From CAYWJA01 sp964458485 (GTDB lineage Bacteria; Patescibacteriota; Gracilibacteria; UM-FILTER-43-11), in NCBI GenBank assembly GCA_964458485.1, contig CAYWJA010000012.1:1-40897 (forward strand): 40,897 nt of DNA. The letters are read 5' to 3'. The position numbers and the translations under genes were made by a program. Below the pieces are notes generated by a model. That model did no database searches. It worked only from the letters and a program-made list of their open reading frames with translations, and was not told where the DNA came from. Shown piece after piece: positions 1-8,334 of the stretch; position 1 is the stretch's first letter; the number at the start of each line of letters is the position of its first letter.

Positions 1-25
1 TTCCCAGTCAAATGAGCTCCGAACG

Positions 26-47
26 CCCTGGGGTCTCTGCCCCAGGG
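26..47. repeat. GC-rich perfect hairpin
   Basis: The arms CCCTGGGG (26-33) and CCCCAGGG (40-47) pair perfectly around a 6-nt loop, in sequence that is otherwise very AT-rich. The T-run after it is short (AACTTT), so it could be a weak terminator for a gene upstream of the window or a small mobile palindrome. Seen directly; role inferred. Confidence 0.55.
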
Positions 48-105
48 AACTTTACAATTTATTAATCATTTTTTTTTGTGTTAAGATATAACTACTGATT
101 ACTCA

Positions 106-156
106 ATTGCTAATTGTTAATTATTGAGCTATATCAACAATTAACAATCAACAATA
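106..156. repeat. Word-built inverted repeat before the PrsW gene
   Basis: The left arm (106-127) is made of TTGCTAATTG / TTAATTATTG units and the right arm (134-156) of CAACAATTAACAAT units, so the two pair imperfectly over about 20 nt with a short loop. It lies about 50 nt before the start codon of the gene at 207. It belongs to the class of intergenic repeats in this window whose arms are tandem copies of one short word. Confidence 0.6.
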
Positions 157-206
157 TTATTTTAGCAATCTAATTATTATATCATATTTAAAATAAAAAA
201 GCAAAC

Positions 207-1316
207 ATGAAATTAATTTTCATATCATTAATCACCCTTATTCCAATTCTCCTCTGGGGAGTTTATTTTTATTTCAAAAATCCACGCAAGCAGCCTGTTA
301 CGGAAATTATCAAAATATTTTTTATAGGAACTGGTTCAGTATTTCCGGTTATTTTGTTTCATAAATCGTTTGCTAAACCGGCGACAAATTATTTAACAGA
401 ACTACTTCACGTAAAAGATATTGCAGTCGTGCCATCGATTATAACTCTTTTTATTACAGTAATTTTTATAATATTTTTTATACTACTTTTTGCCCTAATA
501 CAGTCTGTTATTGTAAAGATTTTTCACAAGTTGTCTTTTAAAGAAAATTTCAAAGCTATTTATAAAAAATTGTACAACCTCACACCTTTACTACTTTTTT
601 TTCTACTTTTTATAATTGTAGAAGTTATTTTTAATTTTACTCTTAATAAAAATTTTATTTTATCGATTACAGGAAGTGTGATTTTATTCGCAATATTAGA
701 AGAATACTTCAAATATATCATTAATCCATTTTTAGCATTTAAAAAACTTACCTCAATCGGATCGGCTGTGGTAAATGCTTTATATATAGGCCTTGCTTTT
801 GCCTTCATAGAAAATATTGTGTTCTTCTTTTATATAAAGGGCAGTCCGGAGTTTATGACTGTCTACTTATATCGCTCTATATTTACAACACTTTTGCATG
901 TATGTGCATCAGGCCTTCTTGGTTATTTTTACGGAATGTCATATTTTTCAAAATCTTTAGTGGTTAATTACGAAGTAGAAAAGAGTCAATACAATTCATT
1001 GGCATGGTTAAGAAAGTTATTAGGAATGGAGAAAAAGTCAGTTTTTCAATCAGCTTCTGTCACTCAAGGCTTCTTCATCGTGGCTTTTATACATGCTGGA
1101 TTTAATTTATTGTTACTGTTAGATCTAAAAATTCTGGTCGCAGTTCTTGTTAGTATTTTTTCATTGTTTATTGTTTATTTGCTAAATTTAGAAAGTACAC
1201 AATTAAATTATAGCCTGGTTGGAACAAGGGAGCTTCCGGAAGAGGATTTTGAGCAATTACGTTTAAAAATATCTGTTGCTCAACATTTGAAGGAGATACA
1301 GGAGGGGGATAAGTGA
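207..1316 (+). CDS. PrsW-family intramembrane metalloprotease-like protein
   Basis: A 369-aa polytopic membrane protein with about eight hydrophobic segments. The family signature is visible in order: EEYFKY (Glu165/Glu166) at the end of a membrane segment, FAFIENIVFF in the next, a histidine in LLHVCASGLLGYFYG, and a late HAGFN motif. These match the Glu/His residues of PrsW (M82) proteases, which in Bacillus start regulated intramembrane cleavage of an anti-sigma factor. After the last membrane segment comes a short cytoplasmic tail with LVGTRELPEEDF. A paralogue at 34696-35613 carries the same motifs and tail, so the genome holds at least two. No anti-sigma substrate is recognisable nearby. 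The start is ATG preceded by AAAAAGCAAAC, with no Shine-Dalgarno sequence. The substrate is unknown. Confidence 0.82.
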   Translation: MKLIFISLITLIPILLWGVYFYFKNPRKQPVTEIIKIFFIGTGSVFPVILFHKSFAKPATNYLTELLHVKDIAVVPSIITLFITVIFIIFFILLFALIQSVIVKIFHKLSFKENFKAIYKKLYNLTPLLLFFLLFIIVEVIFNFTLNKNFILSITGSVILFAILEEYFKYIINPFLAFKKLTSIGSAVVNALYIGLAFAFIENIVFFFYIKGSPEFMTVYLYRSIFTTLLHVCASGLLGYFYGMSYFSKSLVVNYEVEKSQYNSLAWLRKLLGMEKKSVFQSASVTQGFFIVAFIHAGFNLLLLLDLKILVAVLVSIFSLFIVYLLNLESTQLNYSLVGTRELPEEDFEQLRLKISVAQHLKEIQEGDK

Positions 1317-1345
1317 TATTTCGCATTGTTATTTTGCAATTAACT

Positions 1346-1428
1346 TGTCATTCTGTCCCGATTCCATCGGGGTCAGAATCCACGATTTACTCGTTAACGA
1401 TGGATCCTGAACTAAATTCAGGATGACA
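1346..1428. repeat. Foldback element A (short, 83 bp)
   Basis: It starts TGTCATTCTG and ends GGATGACA like the 180-bp elements elsewhere in this window, but the AT-rich core is missing. The left terminal hairpin is of the CCCGATTCCATCGGGG kind and the right one is of the CCTGAACTAAATTCAGG kind, so this copy has mismatched ends. It lies between two convergent genes. It may be an internally deleted or recombinant copy. Confidence 0.75.
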
Positions 1429-1433
1429 AAGAG

Positions 1434-1500
1434 TAAAATGCCAAATACGGAATGTGACTTTTGAATGCGAAATCAGAAATGCGACATGCGAAATGTGCTA
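1434..1500. repeat. GCGAAATCAGAAAT word repeat
   Basis: Words of the form GCGAAATCAGAAATGCG repeat here between two convergent genes. The reverse complement of 29980-30048 is closely similar over nearly the whole length (AAATGCC.AATAC.GAATGTGAC and onward), so this is a dispersed family. Related words occur at 16966-17133 and 25262-25320. Confidence 0.7.
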
Positions 1501-1505
1501 TTGGT

Positions 1506-4130
1506 TTATTTAACAAATTTATACACCCCTAACTTATTCACCTCTAATTCATATCCATTAATCCAATCCAGTGTTCCGGATGATGCGGTAATAGATCCAG
1601 CGCCACTGGTTGCATTGCCAACTACTATCGGATAAGTATGTTTACCAGAAGCTGCGTTGCCACTAGTATCGGATGCGAAATCGCCGCCAGATGCATCGGA
1701 CCAAATGATGTTGCGGAATTTTGTGAAGTTAGACACTTTGTCGCCAAAGTATCCAGAGGCATCACTAAATAATGAACTATTATAATCAGATGGATTGCCG
1801 ACTAGCTGAGTAGTATTACCAAATCCATTATCGTTATCAAAATTATAAGATACATTTACTTCATTTAGCTCATCCGCACCGGCAAGACTGACGTAGAGTT
1901 TGTCATTTGTCCTTGCCTCAAAAATAGATGCCTTAATAGCATAGGTTTCGGATTTTCCTACGGTGATTTTTTGTTCTTTATCAAATGTAACGATTACTTT
2001 ATACAAACCTTCCTGTATGGAATTTGTTGTACCGCCTGTATTGCAATCCTGCAAACCAGAACCAGATAAAGCATCTTTTAGATAAACAGCTTTGTTGTCG
2101 GATTTTAACGCACCTTGCCCCCAAATATGTACACCTTTAACAGGTCCTGAGCTATTTTCAAAACTCCAATTATAAATATCACTGCCAGACGCATAAAAAT
2201 TAGTAGCTTTTACATCAAATACAAGCCTCGCAAGGCTTACATCACCGCCATTTGCAGATACTTTGAATTTAAAAAGATCACCTGATGTCGGCATAGCTGT
2301 TTTTTCCTGTTTTTCTATCTCGAATATAGGTTTGGATTTGCGGACAGTATAAGTTGGAACTTTTTCACTATTCTTTATATCTCCGGATTTATCTAAATAA
2401 ACATACTGAAGAGAATTTTTTCCAACTGCTTCAAATTCAGTTTTGCTATTACTTTCTTTTAATCCGAGTGAGAATTTTTTACCGCTTAAATTAAATTTAT
2501 CCACAGTAATACTCGCCACATCAGTATAAATTTTTAATACTGCGGAACTGTCTTTTGGTATATAAAAATCAAGTCCGCTAAAATTTATCTTACCAGCAGT
2601 AAGCGATCCTTTCACGGTCTTCATTGCACCTGCGTTATTTGGATCCGGATACTTAATTTTTACAGAACTAATAATATTTGTATATATCGGATCATCAAAA
2701 TTCGGATCAGCAGGGTTGTCGTTAATTATCGTTAATTTCTTAACTGTATATGCATCTTTTTTAGCGGTAAAAGTATATTGCGTCGCAAGCAATTCTTTCG
2801 TTCCGCCAATCACAATATCAGATAATATAGAACTGCTTACAGGGCTTACCTCAAGAGTTCCAAGATTTGGCTCAGTATATTTACCTTCAATGGTTTTAGT
2901 ATCACCGGCAATTAATTTAAAGCTAATATCAGCAGGGGTTATATAACCATCAATTCCTTCGAATACAATTTTATACAAAGTACCAGGCGAACTGCTTGCC
3001 GTAAGAGGATGATTTTTTGCATTGGTGCCGCTACCGCTTCCGGCAATAGTAGCATCTGCCTTATAAATTGTATAAGCCCCCCTGTGGTTATTTGTACTTA
3101 CGACTGCAATGCCCTGGATTTTTGAATATTTCGCATCAATCGTTTTGTTTTCATTCGTAATCAAATTAAAGTTTATCGGAGCAGGCGTAATATATCCTTC
3201 TATCGAATTAAATGTAATTTTGTATTCAGTGCCAGGATTCGCACTTGCCGGCAATTTTTTTGTAGTCGAATTACTTCCACTATCTACAACAGTAGAACCT
3301 TTATAAATTATGTAAGAGCCATTGGGATTATCCATTTTTATATCAACCGATACCTGATTTTTTGTATATTGCCCAACATAAATTTTATTTTCCCCGGCTC
3401 GCAGGTCAAAACTTACATCAGCAGGTTTTATAAAATTCGATACTTCCCCAAATGCAATTTTATAATTAGTTCCCACAGGTAATGTATGAGTTGCACTAAC
3501 AGCACCTTTGCCATTACCAAGTGCGGTTGCTCCGCTGTAAATCACATAAGAGCCCTGACTGCTATCAGTTGCGATGCTTACAGTACCTGTATTTTGTTTA
3601 TATTTAACCGTATATGTAATACCACTTCCTTTCTCCAGATTTTGAGCATAGGGACTGCGTAGTGTAATGTCACCCATCATAACAGCATCTAATACAAGAT
3701 TTTTTGGCACATTTACAGTTAATATGTAGCTCCCGGCTTTTGCACATTCTTTGGTATAAAAAGTCTCCTGAATAGTGGCAGATTCCTGAAGTGTATTTGA
3801 ATCCGATCCGCTAAGAAGCACGGTACCAGTACCGCCGATTTGATTGACTGTTATTTTGCCACCTTCACAAATTTTTTTCCTAACATCTTTCATATCAATT
3901 ATTTCAACATCATCACGTTTTTTCATTTTCTCCATAAACTCAGGTGTAACTTCAACTATGCGATCATTAATGACTTTAATTCCCGTATCCGATGTTGTTT
4001 GGGTGGCTTTACTATCCAATAAAGATCCTCTTAATGTACTTGTGGACATATTTGTCGCACCGTAAAAAAACAGCATTCCTGCTACAAATATTCCAAAATA
4101 TATGATGTATTTTTTGTATTTTTCGAACAT
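1506..4130 (-). CDS. Large surface protein: signal anchor, three PEGA-like repeats, shared C-terminal domain
   Basis: An 874-aa secreted or anchored protein. The N-terminus has a single hydrophobic segment (about residues 8-24) after a basic start, as in a signal peptide or anchor. Residues about 180-425 hold three tandem repeats of 75-85 aa with the pattern YxIYxG...YKIxF...GYITPA...KTIxGxY, resembling PEGA-type beta-sandwich repeats. Residues about 425-874 form a long beta-rich region homologous to the C-terminal half of the GC-rich SLH-like lipoprotein at 25782-27983; shared blocks include VRKSKP, GGDVS.AR.VF, HIWGQG, FDNDNGFGNT and YRNIIWSD. The shared block is probably a cell-envelope or surface-layer module of unknown function. 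Unlike its GC-rich paralogue, codon use here matches the AT-rich genome. The leader holds a composite foldback element. Confidence 0.7.
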   Translation of the reverse strand: MFEKYKKYIIYFGIFVAGMLFFYGATNMSTSTLRGSLLDSKATQTTSDTGIKVINDRIVEVTPEFMEKMKKRDDVEIIDMKDVRKKICEGGKITVNQIGGTGTVLLSGSDSNTLQESATIQETFYTKECAKAGSYILTVNVPKNLVLDAVMMGDITLRSPYAQNLEKGSGITYTVKYKQNTGTVSIATDSSQGSYVIYSGATALGNGKGAVSATHTLPVGTNYKIAFGEVSNFIKPADVSFDLRAGENKIYVGQYTKNQVSVDIKMDNPNGSYIIYKGSTVVDSGSNSTTKKLPASANPGTEYKITFNSIEGYITPAPINFNLITNENKTIDAKYSKIQGIAVVSTNNHRGAYTIYKADATIAGSGSGTNAKNHPLTASSSPGTLYKIVFEGIDGYITPADISFKLIAGDTKTIEGKYTEPNLGTLEVSPVSSSILSDIVIGGTKELLATQYTFTAKKDAYTVKKLTIINDNPADPNFDDPIYTNIISSVKIKYPDPNNAGAMKTVKGSLTAGKINFSGLDFYIPKDSSAVLKIYTDVASITVDKFNLSGKKFSLGLKESNSKTEFEAVGKNSLQYVYLDKSGDIKNSEKVPTYTVRKSKPIFEIEKQEKTAMPTSGDLFKFKVSANGGDVSLARLVFDVKATNFYASGSDIYNWSFENSSGPVKGVHIWGQGALKSDNKAVYLKDALSGSGLQDCNTGGTTNSIQEGLYKVIVTFDKEQKITVGKSETYAIKASIFEARTNDKLYVSLAGADELNEVNVSYNFDNDNGFGNTTQLVGNPSDYNSSLFSDASGYFGDKVSNFTKFRNIIWSDASGGDFASDTSGNAASGKHTYPIVVGNATSGAGSITASSGTLDWINGYELEVNKLGVYKFVK

Positions 4131-4173
4131 TTATTTTGATATTATCCTTTAATTATAGCATATTTAAAGAAAA

Positions 4174-4463
4174 GTCTCAAGTGCGAGTGCGAGTCTCAAG
4201 GATAACCAATTCTATATTTCCTTTTGTCATCCTGAACTTGATTCAGGATCCACGTGATTAGTGTTTTGTATTATTACTTATTTACTAATAATCAGATTTG
4301 CTGAACATGCGAATAATTATCGCAATATCAGCAAATAAGATAGTTAGTATTTTAGCAATATAATCATCCTTTAATTCTATGGATCCTGAATCAAGTTCAG
4401 GATGACAAATGGTGGACTAAATACTCTATAAAACCACTTGAGACTCGCACTTGCACTTGAGAC
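4174..4463. repeat. Composite nested repeat: foldback element B inside CTTGAGAC arms
   Basis: The outer arms 4174-4200 and 4437-4463 are 27 nt each, made of GTCTCAAG/GTGCGA words, and complementary at 26 of 27 positions. Inside lies a 183-bp foldback element (4225-4407) that begins TGTCATCCTGAACTTGATTCAGG and ends with its inverse. The core of the inner element holds a further hairpin, TGCGA-ATAATTA-TCGCA. The same nesting recurs at 23247-23529. It fills the whole 341-bp gap between clpP and the surface-protein gene; nothing else was seen there. Confidence 0.85.
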
Positions 4464-4471
4464 TTTAAAAC

Positions 4472-5059
4472 CTATTTATTAGGCTTAATAATCTCATCCA
4501 CCAATCCATAATCCAAAGCCTCTTTTGCAAGCATAAATTTATCACGTTCGGTATCTTGCTCTACTTTTTTAACAGATTGCCCAGTATGCTTTGCGATCAT
4601 TTCATTTAAAAGTCCTTTTGTTTGTACAATATGTTGCGCATGGATAGCAATATCTGTTGCTTGCCCTTCCGTACCACCAAGTGGCTGATGAATCATAACT
4701 TCGGAATGGGGGAGTATAAAGCGTTTTCCTTTAGTTCCTCCAATAAGAATTATAGAACCACCAGAAGCTGCAATACCTACACAAACTGTAGAAATATCAC
4801 ATTTTATAAGCTGCATAGTGTCGTACATTGCAAGTGTTGCAGAAACTGATCCGCCAGGAGAATTTACATAAATTGTAATATCCTTACTAGGATCCACTTT
4901 CTCTAAAAATAAAAGCTGCGCAATTACAGTATTCGCAACTTCATCATTTATCGGTCCTGCTAAAAATATAATACGTTCTTCTAAAAGACGGGAATAGATG
5001 TCGTAAACTCTTTCACCACCTTGTGGGGTTTTATCTATTACTGTTGGGATGATTGGCAT
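4472..5059 (-). CDS. clpP: ATP-dependent Clp protease proteolytic subunit
   Basis: A 195-aa serine protease subunit of normal ClpP length. It forms the double-heptamer chamber fed by ClpX or ClpC for cytoplasmic protein turnover. Catalytic serine lies in GIAASGGS, histidine in LPHSEVMIHQP, and the aspartate in the DTERDKFM stretch; the ERIIFLAGPI N-terminal block is typical. The AAS-G-GS segment differs slightly from the commoner AASMGA. The start at MPIIPTVID agrees with family members; the leader is A-rich with no Shine-Dalgarno. No Clp ATPase gene is next to it. Foldback elements lie on both sides. Confidence 0.95.
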   Translation of the reverse strand: MPIIPTVIDKTPQGGERVYDIYSRLLEERIIFLAGPINDEVANTVIAQLLFLEKVDPSKDITIYVNSPGGSVSATLAMYDTMQLIKCDISTVCVGIAASGGSIILIGGTKGKRFILPHSEVMIHQPLGGTEGQATDIAIHAQHIVQTKGLLNEMIAKHTGQSVKKVEQDTERDKFMLAKEALDYGLVDEIIKPNK

Positions 5060-5166
5060 GATTTTTTATTTTAATTTTTAAATTGTATTTTCTAGATAAT
5101 TATATCATTTTTCAGACTAGAAATCCAATGAAAAAAGTTGACGGAATGGAGGGATGTGATCCCCTT

Positions 5167-5349
5167 TGTCATCCTGAACTTGATTCAGGATCCACGTGAT
5201 TAGTGGATTGTATTATCACCTTTTTTCTAATAATCAGACTTGCCGAATAAGCGAATAATAATCGCAATATCAGTAAATAAGATAATTAGTATATTAATGA
5301 TACAATCATCCATCCATTGTATGGATCCTGAATCAAGTTCAGAATGACA
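5167..5349. repeat. Foldback element C (183 bp)
   Basis: A near-identical relative of element B: same terminal sequences (TGTCATCCTGAACTTGATTCAGG and its inverse), same core hairpin and the same ATTAGT.TTTTGTATTAT flank. It lacks the outer CTTGAGAC arms. It sits between the gatB 3' remnant and clpP, upstream of the clpP start, and occupies most of that 300-bp gap. Confidence 0.88.
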
Positions 5350-5360
5350 AATAGAGAATA

Positions 5361-5468
5361 TTATCCCAGCAACTTCCTCAATATCTCATTCACCATCTTC
5401 GGATTAGCCGAGCCTTTAGTAGCGCCCATTATTTGGCCAACCAAACCACCGATGGTTTTTTCTCTAAA
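5361..5468 (-). pseudogene. Duplicated 3' end of gatB
   Basis: Read on the minus strand this encodes about 35 residues plus a stop that match the C-terminus of the intact GatB at 6699-8102: GLVGQIMGATKGSANPKMVN then EILRKLLG. By eye the DNA is a little over 80% identical to the intact 3' end. Homology stops abruptly at about 5468, next to rhuM. The two gatB tails therefore form direct repeats around a 1.3-kb segment holding only rhuM and a small ORF, which looks like an insertion at the gatB 3' end. Confidence 0.88.
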
Positions 5469-5492
5469 CAAACATAAACATAAATTTGTTTT

Positions 5493-6500
5493 TTATCGAA
5501 GTTTTTTTAGAATTTTTTTCATTTCTTTTTCAAAATCCGATTCAATTTTTTGTGATTTATTGAATTTATTATATTCTTTTAAAGCTTTTTTCTCTGCCTG
5601 TCGCATGGAAATCTTACCCTTTCCGTCTAAAATCCTAAATTCATTAAAAGAAAGAAATTTATTCACACTTTCAGCAAATTCAGCCATTGTAAAAGTTTGG
5701 TAATTTTCAATAAGATTTTCAATATAATCAAAAAATGCTGATACAGTCCGTTCCAGTTTTTTTATTTCTTTTTCTGAAAGATAATTTTTAGCCACCTTTA
5801 CATCAGAGATAAGCACTCTTCCTTTTGGCGCATTCTTCCAGGTTATAAGACCCATATAACCCCTTTCACTGTCAGCACTTTTGTGAATAATTTCTGCCGC
5901 TGTTCGACCGGTAATGGCATAATGGAATTTATTTTGGACTGTCGCAAAAAATTCTTTGGTTGTTTCAGAATTCGAATTGTAATCAGTGCTGCATTCCGCA
6001 AAAATATCTGTAATTTGCAGATAAATTCTTCTTTCACTTGCTCTGATAGAACGAACTCTTTCTAGTAATTGTTGAAAATAATCTTGCCCAAAAATTCGTT
6101 CACCTTGCTTAAGGCGATCATCATTCAATACAAAACCTTTTACAATATATTCTTTTAAAGTTTGTGTAGCCCAAATTCGAAATTGGGTTGCTCGCGTAGA
6201 ATTTACGCGGTATCCAACGGAGATAATTGCATCAAGATTATAAAAATTGGTTAGATATTCCTTACCATCTTTAGCAGTTGTTCGAATTTTTCGAATAACT
6301 GATTTTTCATTTAATTCAGCACCTTTGAATATTTCTTTTAAATGATAATTTATAGTATTGGTTTCTACATCAAATAATTCTGACATCATTTTTTGTGTCA
6401 GCCAAAGTGTTTCGTTGTATAAAAAAACCTCAAGTTTTACATCTCCGTTTGGAGTTGTATAAAGAATAAAATCAGATATTTTCGGTTTATTGTCAGGCAT
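5493..6500 (-). CDS. rhuM: RhuM-family (Fic/DOC-associated) protein
   Basis: About 335 aa from the ATG at 6500 (MPDNKPKISDFILY). An upstream ATG at 6557 would add 19 residues but lies within the promoter region and is rejected. The sequence follows the RhuM virulence-protein family: LYNETLWLTQKMMSELFDVE, an HTH-like block near the N-terminus; VGYRVNSTRATQFRIWAT in the middle; and an ISDVKVAKNYLSEKEIKKLER plus ENYQTFTMAEF C-terminal part. RhuM proteins are common accessory genes, often on islands and near toxin-like modules; molecular activity is not established. The gene is a cassette between two gatB 3' ends. Its promoter carries a palindrome, suggesting repression, possibly autorepression through the HTH-like segment. 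Confidence 0.85.
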   Translation of the reverse strand: MPDNKPKISDFILYTTPNGDVKLEVFLYNETLWLTQKMMSELFDVETNTINYHLKEIFKGAELNEKSVIRKIRTTAKDGKEYLTNFYNLDAIISVGYRVNSTRATQFRIWATQTLKEYIVKGFVLNDDRLKQGERIFGQDYFQQLLERVRSIRASERRIYLQITDIFAECSTDYNSNSETTKEFFATVQNKFHYAITGRTAAEIIHKSADSERGYMGLITWKNAPKGRVLISDVKVAKNYLSEKEIKKLERTVSAFFDYIENLIENYQTFTMAEFAESVNKFLSFNEFRILDGKGKISMRQAEKKALKEYNKFNKSQKIESDFEKEMKKILKKLR

Positions 6501-6528
6501 ATTTTTAAATTTTAAAAGTAGTATAAAT

Positions 6529-6557
6529 ATATTAGTAAACATTTGTTTACCAGTCAA
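6529..6557 (-). promoter_or_regulatory. rhuM promoter with a palindromic operator in the spacer
   Basis: On the minus strand a TTGACT -35 (6552-6557) and TAATAT -10 (6529-6534) are 17 nt apart. The spacer is almost wholly filled by the palindrome GTAAACA-TT-TGTTTAC (6535-6550). A dimeric repressor bound there would block RNA polymerase. Palindrome seen; regulatory role inferred. Confidence 0.6.
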
Positions 6558-6680
6558 CTAAAAATATTCTCTTCCGTCTTCATATTCTTCTTTCCAGTCT
6601 TTAGGCTTATTAAATCTTTTATTCATTAAATCAATATCTATCACTCTGTCAAAACGGAACTGAAGTATTTTTTTTATGAC
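6558..6680 (-). pseudogene. Small ORF or gene remnant upstream of rhuM
   Basis: One minus-strand frame is open from about 6680 to a TAG at 6558-6560 and reads ...ILQFRFDRVIDIDL followed by MNKRFNKPKDWKEEYEDG and a short tail. From the internal ATG (6626) it would be a 22-aa peptide. It resembles the tail of a lost gene in the rhuM cassette rather than an intact one. No family is recognised. Confidence 0.35.
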
Positions 6681-6698
6681 AATAACCTAATTCCATAT

Positions 6699-8102
6699 TC
6701 AAGAAAGCAGTTTTCGTAATATCTCATTAACCATCTTAGGATTAGCCGAGCCTTTGGTGGCGCCCATAACTTGGCCAACCAAACCGCCGATTGCTTTTTC
6801 TTTACCGCCCTTAAAGTCAGCCACAATATTTGGATTGCGATCAATCACATCCTGGCAGATTTTTTCGAGTTCGCCTGTGTCGCTCATTACTTTAAATGGC
6901 TCAAAGAACTTTTCAATATCAGAAACCCCTTTGCAAATTTGATCCAGATTATCTTTAGCTATCTTGCCAGTAATTTCACCATCCTCGATCAATTTCACCA
7001 TCTTTCCAATATCTTCTGGTGAAGCAGAAAAATCTTCATTGGTCATGAGCGGTTTTATTTCCGAAAGGAGCCAATTCGCCGTCTTTTTTGGAGTCCCTGA
7101 AACCTTAACTGCTTTGTCGAAATAATCCATCATTTCAATATCACCGGTTAAATCTCGTGCCTGCTGATCGGAAAGCCCCATTTCTACATATTTTTTAAAT
7201 TTAATATCTGGCAAATCAGGTAACTCCGATTTTAATTTCTCTACTTCCTCTTTTGTTATAACTAAAGGTGGAATATCTGGTTCGGGAAAATATCTATAGT
7301 CCGCAGCTTCTTCTTTACTTCGTTGAGACATTGTAACTTCTTTATTGTCATCCCATCCACGGGTTTCCTGAGCCACTTCTTCGCCTTTTTCCAGTAATTC
7401 AGTCTGCCTTTTAATTTCATATTCCAATGCCTTTTCAAGGCTCCTAAAAGAATTGAGATTTTTAACTTCTGCCCGTATACCAAACTTCTCCTGTCCTTTC
7501 GGCCGGAGTGATACGTTCAAATCAAATCTCATCTGTCCTTTTTCCATATTAGCGTCAGATGAATTTACATATCGCACAATTTTCTGAATTTGGCGGGCAT
7601 ATAAGCTCGCTTCTTCGGTACTCCTCATATCCGGTTCACTTACAATCTCCATCAAAGGTGTACCGGATCTGTTAAAGTCAACGAGCGTTCCGCCGGATGT
7701 ATGTGTAAGCTTCCCCGCATCATCCTCTAAATGCAATCTTGTTACCCCAATATCTTTTGTTGTCCCATCTGGGAATGTAATAACTATTTTGCCATTTTCT
7801 GATATTGGTTTATCGAATTGTGATATCTGAAAACCCTTAGGAAGATCCGGATAAAAATAACTTTTACGATCAAATTTAGAAAATTCCTTAATCTCACACC
7901 CCAGTGCAAGCGCTGCCTTTATCCCTTTTTGTACAGCTTCTTTATTCGTCGCAGGCAGCATACCCGGGAAGCCCATGCAAATAGGGCAAACATGGCTATT
8001 TGGTTTTTCATTAAAAATATTATTACTGCATCTGCAGAACATTTTAGTTTGAGAATTGATGCGCGCGTGAATTTCTATTCCTATTACTGGTTCGTATTCC
8101 AT
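6699..8102 (-). CDS. gatB: Aspartyl/glutamyl-tRNA(Asn/Gln) amidotransferase subunit B
   Basis: A 467-aa protein of normal GatB length. Together with GatA and GatC it converts mischarged Glu-tRNA(Gln) and Asp-tRNA(Asn) in the cytoplasm. Visible features: VIGIEIHARI N-terminus, zinc-type cysteines in MFCRCSN and CPICMGFPG, GRxSYFYPDLPKGFQISQF, the SDANMEKGQMRFDLNVSLR block, and the YqeY-like tail domain ending NPKMVNEILRKLLS. GatA and GatC are not in the window. A diverged second copy of the last 35 codons lies at 5361-5468 beyond rhuM. The start ATG is preceded at once by a foldback repeat, so this gene's leader is at least partly mobile DNA. Confidence 0.95.
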   Translation of the reverse strand: MEYEPVIGIEIHARINSQTKMFCRCSNNIFNEKPNSHVCPICMGFPGMLPATNKEAVQKGIKAALALGCEIKEFSKFDRKSYFYPDLPKGFQISQFDKPISENGKIVITFPDGTTKDIGVTRLHLEDDAGKLTHTSGGTLVDFNRSGTPLMEIVSEPDMRSTEEASLYARQIQKIVRYVNSSDANMEKGQMRFDLNVSLRPKGQEKFGIRAEVKNLNSFRSLEKALEYEIKRQTELLEKGEEVAQETRGWDDNKEVTMSQRSKEEAADYRYFPEPDIPPLVITKEEVEKLKSELPDLPDIKFKKYVEMGLSDQQARDLTGDIEMMDYFDKAVKVSGTPKKTANWLLSEIKPLMTNEDFSASPEDIGKMVKLIEDGEITGKIAKDNLDQICKGVSDIEKFFEPFKVMSDTGELEKICQDVIDRNPNIVADFKGGKEKAIGGLVGQVMGATKGSANPKMVNEILRKLLS

Positions 8103-8107
8103 GTTAA

Positions 8108-8255
8108 GTAGCGAGAAACGCGTTCCGAAGCGAAATCGCCAGAGGCGTGTAGCGAAGGATAAAATTGTGAAAATCTGCGAAATTTACTTTTTTACGAATA
8201 TTATTTTATGAATGTATAAAGCAGATTTTTACAATTTTAAGCGTTTCCCTATTGG
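8108..8255. repeat. Second foldback family, copy 1
   Basis: About 148 bp starting TAGCGAGAAACGCGTTCCGAAG and ending GCGTTTCCCTATT, so the ends are imperfect inverted repeats. Inside, AAAATTGTGAAAATCTGC pairs with GCAGATTTTTACAATTTT. A close relative lies at 25378-25508. Different from the TGTCAT family. It occupies the gap before gatB's start. Confidence 0.85.
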
Positions 8256-8334
8256 GTTAAACATTATTATTTACAGTGATTACTTTATTATAAAAACGTA
8301 CGGACGTCCAGACATCATATTTGGAACTGTTATG

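Noticed and set aside
4225..4407. Insertion sequence with a transposase
   Set aside because: At 183 bp it has no coding capacity; no transposase is seen in the window and no convincing target-site duplication could be read.
5843..6065. Short ORFs on both strands within rhuM
   Set aside because: Shadows of the rhuM frame, with no promoter or recognisable product.
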